From Plantago elongata (taxonomy: Eukaryota > Streptophyta > Magnoliopsida > Lamiales > Plantaginaceae), in contig JAYMSP010000225.1 of the NCBI GenBank assembly GCA_036897095.1, positions 1 through 64,000 on the forward strand: a stretch of DNA of 64,000 nucleotides, given 5' to 3'. Below, in pieces: positions 58,930 through 64,000 of this stretch. The translations under genes and the position numbers were made by a program. The stretch's first letter is position 1, and every line of letters begins with the position of its first letter. The notes below the pieces were generated by a model, which did no database searches, was not told the origin of the DNA, and saw only the letters and a list, made by a program, of their open reading frames with translations.

Positions 58930-61900
58930 TTTAGTTGGTCTTACCGCGTGGGAGATTTTAACCTCCCGGTGACTTTAACTATCTATATTTTGTTGTATGT
59001 GTGTTTTTTAGTTATTCTACTCGCCCCGTCGGTGCTCGGCCGCAAAGCATTTCTCTTCATTGTGTGTGATAGTGGTTTGTTGTGGAGCACTTAAGGGAAG
59101 GTGGTGAGGAAATGGTTTGTGTTGCTCTCTCTAGAGAGTTTTGTTGTATTTTTGTGTTTCTCTCAATAAAGAGATTGTATTGGAGTAATGATGAAGCTCA
59201 TGAATTTTCTTCTAGAGGAAGGAAATTTGTTAGCTTCATTTCCTATTCTTCGTAATCCTATTTGGTTTGCAATATGTAATTCAGTTTGATCAATTAAAGC
59301 TCAATTATAAGTACTATTACTAAAAGCTTGTTTTTTATTATTCATCTTTGGAACGTGATTGATCACTAATTTGACTACAACACTTTTAAGTAAATGATGG
59401 GCAATATAGCCCAGGTGTCATATGAAATTGTTTCTAATATATGAAAAAGGTCACATGTGACCATCATATCCCAATACGTGTTATATTTATAAAACTCGAC
59501 TATATATGAAAAGATAGTTTGAAAATAATTAGAATAAATGGAATCTTTTGACTATAGTATGAGGACATAATAAACCTGAAGAATGAATGATAGCTGAGAT
59601 CTAAGGAAGTCAAGAAAAGACACAGATTTTCATCGTGATGAGGCAAATAGTCTTCGCCATTGCACGTTTGGTTCTTCTTTTCCAATTGAGAAATGGTTGT
59701 CTTAAATATGAGTTGGAGTAGTTGTAAGAAAAATGTTGGTCAGATAACACAACGAATTTATATATATGATCAATCCAATTCACGAGTACTAAAGCCATTT
59801 CCACTAAAAGATTTGAACTTTTTATTAATTGCTTAGGCTAATATGCATGGTGGTTAGTGTGAATGTGACTTAGGATTGTCGGTATATTAAGGTGCTGCAC
59901 TTATGCTCTATTTGTTTGTCATGAAAATAGGGGAATGGAAAACCAAAAAAGACTAGAAAAATTAAATAAAAGAAAAACTGTATTGAAATGGTTTTATTAT
60001 AATAAGTATGTTTGATGAATATAAATAAAATAATAGATTTATTAAAGCTAACAATTACTATATCATCTACCATTGATTAATTATTTTATCATGTGTTGTT
60101 TAGTTTTGTTTAAGTTACACTTTATCGGTTGTAATAATTATTATTATTATCATTATTATTTAATCAGAATTCCAATAGGGTAATTGATCAATTATTATTT
60201 TTAGATGGACGCCTAGGTAGAAATTGGTTCAAGGAAAAGAAAGGGGTGAATTGTGGCCGGTACTCTTTTAGAATCAACAATTCAAAAAACGACCATTGTA
60301 TCATTTGCATTTTATAATGCAAAAAAAATTGTATATCGTCACATTAATGTACAATTTTAAGTGTGAAAACTGTATATTTACACTTTATCATACAATATTT
60401 TTGTTACATTTGTACTCTATGATACAGTGTTTGTACTCTGTGATACATCGTTTTTCTTTAATAGGTCTTTATTTGAAACTTAGACTTTTAATTTAGTTTC
60501 TGACAAGAATTTTTTCGAACTAAAATTACAATACCGTGCCGTTTGGAAGGAGAAGATTCCTCAAAAATAGAATTGGGCCAATTTTCTTACAAAATTACTG
60601 GGGCGAAGTAGAAGACCAAATGACCAAATAAGGTCGGCCGAACAAAACCCACTAGGGCAGTCCAGGTTAAATTTCGATCCGGTCGTTAATTTCACAGGGC
60701 TAAAAATTAGTTGACTCAGCTAATGATCAAATCACTTTTACAAAATTATAGTTCTAGTAACATACAGATGCACAATATGATTAAATTAATATGCAGTAAA
60801 TATGATTTTCAAGTTGATCCGGTTAAACCTTGTACACGAGTAAAATATGTTAGGGTTGTTAATTACACTAAGTAGGTCTAAGGTCACGAATGATCACGAA
60901 AGAAGGTGAGCAAATATAGTGGGAATAGAAGCAATGGCATGATGCAAAAGTGCAAAAAAGCCCTCGTGTGACCTGTAGCAGCCACCGATCTGAGTTGCAG
61001 ACCTGATATGATCATCATATATATATATTGCATGTCAAATTCCAAAGATGATAAAAGACAACAAACATGATCACCCCCATTCATATCACATGCACACAAT
61101 ATTGTTGTTATCTTATTCAGACTTGGTAAGTGGAGAGGCGGCCCAAAGTTGTAAAGAGTTCGAACATACCAACAAATTAAACTTATCTTCGAAAAATATA
61201 TTTATACATATTTTTAAACAAAATTTACTTGGAAGCTATTTCAGGATGTATAACACATTCGTGAATAATGGTAAATTGTACATGAAAGTACATGCGTGAA
61301 GATGTTGGTTGTTGGATGAGCCCATCACCAGGAGAAAAGTATTACTTTCTTTGTCCCAATATAAATTTTTCACTTTAACTTCTTTTTTCGACCAACCGTT
61401 TTCAACTTTGAATATGAAGATTTGAACTAATTAACAAGTTTACAGCGTTCTTATAGTGAGTATTTTGGAACTCAAACATGATCCGTAGCAACCCTGATAT
61501 TGTTTAGTGACAAGAAACAGTTTGACTTGGTTATATAAGTTCATATGTTACATCACTATCTTTATGTTTCTCGTTCACTCTCGTTATTTATTCAACTATA
61601 ATCCAATTCCGAACATGAGTATTTTAATGTGGAGGCAGGGAACAAGAGAACACATGTCAAGAAGAAATTGAAGGCATTGGTGATATGAAGTCGTGGCAAA
61701 CAGTGCAGAACCTGGAGTACACTTGTTGGCTTGGGACTAAATCTTGCATAAAAAACCACACGTACGTGTCTCAACAATGCCTTTTGTGCCGCCTATGTTA
61801 TACTCACACACCACTTCACGAGTGACCATACCACTTCAAATTCTCCGTTTCTACTTCAAGATAACTTCTGATTTGTTCTGTTTAACCGTGCAAGAAGCAA

Positions 61901-61934
61901 AGAGCTAGCTCAAAATTAGTGTCAACAAAAAATC
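58930..61934. other. Intergenic region between WIP gene and PARP3
   Basis: The first 250-300 bp is WIP 3' UTR. The rest is AT-rich with no convincing gene. A single Stowaway-like end (TACTTTCTTTGTCCCAATAT, near 61342) has no partner. From about 61780 to 61934 is the PARP3 leader. Confidence 0.45.
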
Positions 61935-63931
61935 ATGGTTTGTTCTCTTCTCTTGCTTCATTTTCTTCTACTTGTAATTACTTTCTTGTCTTGATACTTT
62001 GTCTCAAGATACTTAACTTGAACTCTTTCTTAGCCTGTTGATCTGTTGTTTTGTGGTTGTTTGTGTACTAATGGTTAATTGTTATCTTCAGAAACTATGT
62101 TTAACAATGTTAGGTTGCATTTTTCCTTAGATGTATACTCAAGTGAAGTAGTAAAATCTTGTTATTATGTACTACTAATTACCAAAGTACTACAAGTTAA
62201 TACTTGCTGTTAGACCAAGGTCTATAGGTTGTGTATGAGCGAGTCTAAAAAGTTGCAATAAATATACTCACCACGCCTGTTGATCTCTAAAATAGTAAAA
62301 TTTGAGAAGGAATTTATTTATAGGTAATATTTTCGATAATTTGAGAATTTGCATCCAATCTCTGTGTATATAGTTTGCAAATCTTGGTGTTTTATTTGAG
62401 AACATTAATGTATTCTTAACATAATAACATCACAATGTCTATTTTCAAGATTTAACGATAGACGGTCTCCTCGTGTGTATTTACATTTGTATTTAGAAGA
62501 CCTGCAGATGGGAACTTGTAAGGTGTTACAAATGAATATTTAAACTGTAAAAGCACAGGAGAGGTTACATAAACATATTAATAGCACACCGGATATGTAA
62601 TAAAGCGTACTTTTCCGGGTTTAGGCGGTGATCTCTTCAACTGAAAATCACTTCAGTTAAGCTCGGCTCAGTTATAATTTATTTATATCTTACCGGTCAG
62701 TTCGGTAAATTTCAATTGTTTACGATGAATTGTTTACAGTTATAATTTATTTCTTACCGGTCAGTTCGGTAAATTTCAATTGTTTAAGATGAATTGTTTA
62801 TGAACGAGTGCAAAAATCCTTTGATTTCTTATGGTAAATTTCAGTTGAAGAGAACCGCCTTACCTTACAAACTTGATTGGTAAGTATAAAAAGAATTTAC
62901 ACTTTGCTTGTATGGCATTGCTTTCTGAGTGTTTTGGTACCATTAGGCAAGATTTCCATTGATATCTGGACAGGCGAAGATTGCATTATGTTGTATACTT
63001 GTTAAGTAGTCTAAATCCTATGGGAGGGGTACTTGGGTTGGTTGGGACTAGATATAACGGGAAATAACTAGATACCACCATTGCTTATTGAAGGTTCACG
63101 AGACGAGGTCGCAGGCTCATGCCCAGTCTCCTGATGACGAGAAAGTAAAGACCAAGAAACAGAAGTCGGAGGTTAAGACTGCTCATGAGGAGCAGCAGTC
63201 ACCTAAGAGAGTCAAAACCGAAAAGGACAATGTCAAGGCTGAGGATAAGAACGGCCAGGACGATGCCAATGGGAAGTCGGATGATGATATTAGAGAACAG
63301 TTCCTCCAGTTCTGTAAGGAAACTAGTGAGCATCTCTCGGTTCAGCAGATGCGTCAAATTCTGGAAGCTAACGGTCAGGATGCTGGTGGCGGCGATGATG
63401 CTGTTGTTCCGAGATGGTAAAAAGTTTCATCTGCAATTTTTAGATATATGATGAATTTTACATTCCGTGGAGAAAAGATACAATACTTGCAGAAATCACT
63501 AAGGCTCTTATTATACATTGCTGTGTGCCTTCTTTGCAGCCAAGACATAATGTTCTTTGGGCCATTAGGCAGCTGTCCGATTTGCGGTGGCACCTTGGAG
63601 GTATCAGCCTCTAAATATTCCTGCAAAGGGGCATATAGCGAGTGGTCCACCTGTACATACAACACTCGTGATCCACCCAGGAAGGAGCAGCCTCTAAAGT
63701 TGCCTGATTCGGTCAAAGACACTGCTGTTGCTGAAGTATCTACATTCTGCTCCAGAATTATTTTTGGCTTAGAGCACAACAAAATGGAAAATGCATCTTA
63801 TTTTGTGTCTGTTGTTCTAGCTGCTCAGGAAACATGAAGATTCAACTCGGCCGACAAGGAAATTGGCTGATAAACCTAAAGCGTTCAAGGGGATGATGAT
63901 AAGTCTAGCAGGACGTTTAAGTAGGACGCAT
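61935..63931 (+). CDS. PARP3: Poly(ADP-ribose) polymerase 3, N-terminal part
   Basis: PARP3 adds ADP-ribose to proteins in DNA-damage responses and, in plants, is mainly expressed in seeds. Four exons are in the window: 61935-61937 (the ATG alone), 63094-63416, 63540-63735 and 63821-63931. They join in phase to 211 residues before the gene leaves the right edge. The protein starts MVHETRSQAHA (Arabidopsis MKVHETRS from memory). It has a Lys/Asp-rich basic region, then the PADR1-type zinc region with CQDIMFFGPLGSCPICGG, YSCKGAYSEWSTCTYNTRDPP and LPDSV. Exon 4 encodes LLRKHEDSTRPTRKL and GMMISLAGRLSRTH, the start of the BRCT region. WGR and catalytic domains lie beyond the window. Intron 1 is 1,156 bp and splits the gene directly after the start codon. 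Confidence 0.93.
62669..62800 (+). repeat. Two-copy tandem duplication in PARP3 intron 1
   Basis: Units 62669-62736 and 62737-62800 share CAGTTATAATTTATTT, CTTACCGGTCAGTTCGGTAA, ATTTCAATTGTTTA and GATGAATTGTTTA. The first carries four extra bases (TATA). Divergence is very low, so the duplication is recent. Confidence 0.9.
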
Positions 63932-64000
63932 GTATGATTCCATATCCTATCTCTTGTTGGTCCTGATGTTCTGGCAACATGGGTTCTGGAAGTACTGAAT

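Noticed and set aside
61342-61480. Stowaway-like left end TACTTTCTTTGTCCC
   Set aside because: No matching right terminus with TA border was found downstream, so it cannot be called an element.
63088-63093. Reading PARP3 exon 2 from TTG AAG at 63088 as its start
   Set aside because: There is no ATG there. AAG is the end of the intron acceptor, and the ATG at 61935 with a perfect donor restores the conserved N-terminus.

Overview
This is a stretch of a flowering-plant nuclear genome. Almost every gene is split by short AT-rich GT-AG introns, intergenic DNA is strongly AT-rich, and all recognised proteins are plant types: root-type ferredoxin, TGA bZIP, CENTRORADIALIS-like PEBP, WIP zinc finger, BIC and plant PARP3. 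Intron positions and protein sequences fit a core eudicot, possibly an asterid; I cannot name the species. No CRISPR array, operon or prokaryotic feature is present.

Layout, left to right: the 5' end of a non-photosynthetic ferredoxin gene (-, runs off the left edge); ribosomal protein uL1/RPL10a (-, five exons, one GC-AG intron); complex III subunit QCR9 (-, three exons with a 1.35 kb second intron hiding the last exon); cytosolic GAPDH (+, 11 exons); a BIC cryptochrome inhibitor (-, single exon); a TM9SF/EMP70 nonaspanin (-, seven exons); a TGA9-like bZIP factor (+, 12 exons); a tandem array of five alpha/beta hydrolases (-, 28.3-41.7 kb) in two subclasses; a TFL1/CEN-type PEBP gene (+, four exons); a HIRIP3/CHZ-type acidic histone chaperone with two DEK_C-like repeats (+, nine exons); a WIP C2H2 zinc-finger gene (+, two exons); and the first four exons of PARP3 (+, runs off the right edge). 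I reassembled all spliced models by hand; every intron phase closes and each complete protein has a plausible family length.

The genes do not form one pathway. From memory of Arabidopsis loci, however, nearly all of them sit in a few small Arabidopsis clusters: Fd3-RPL10aB-ATC; RPL10aA-EMP70-TGA9-hydrolase-WIP3; RPL10aC-hydrolase-PARP3; and QCR9-BIC1. The window therefore looks like a less rearranged version of an ancestral block whose duplicated copies were thinned differently in Arabidopsis.

The DNA between genes holds small non-autonomous DNA transposons: a hAT-like MITE with a perfect 8 bp target duplication, a Stowaway-like MITE that is nearly one long hairpin, and two weaker Stowaway-like copies. 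It also holds several short tandem duplications, some of them inside introns or promoters. I found no intact autonomous transposable element.
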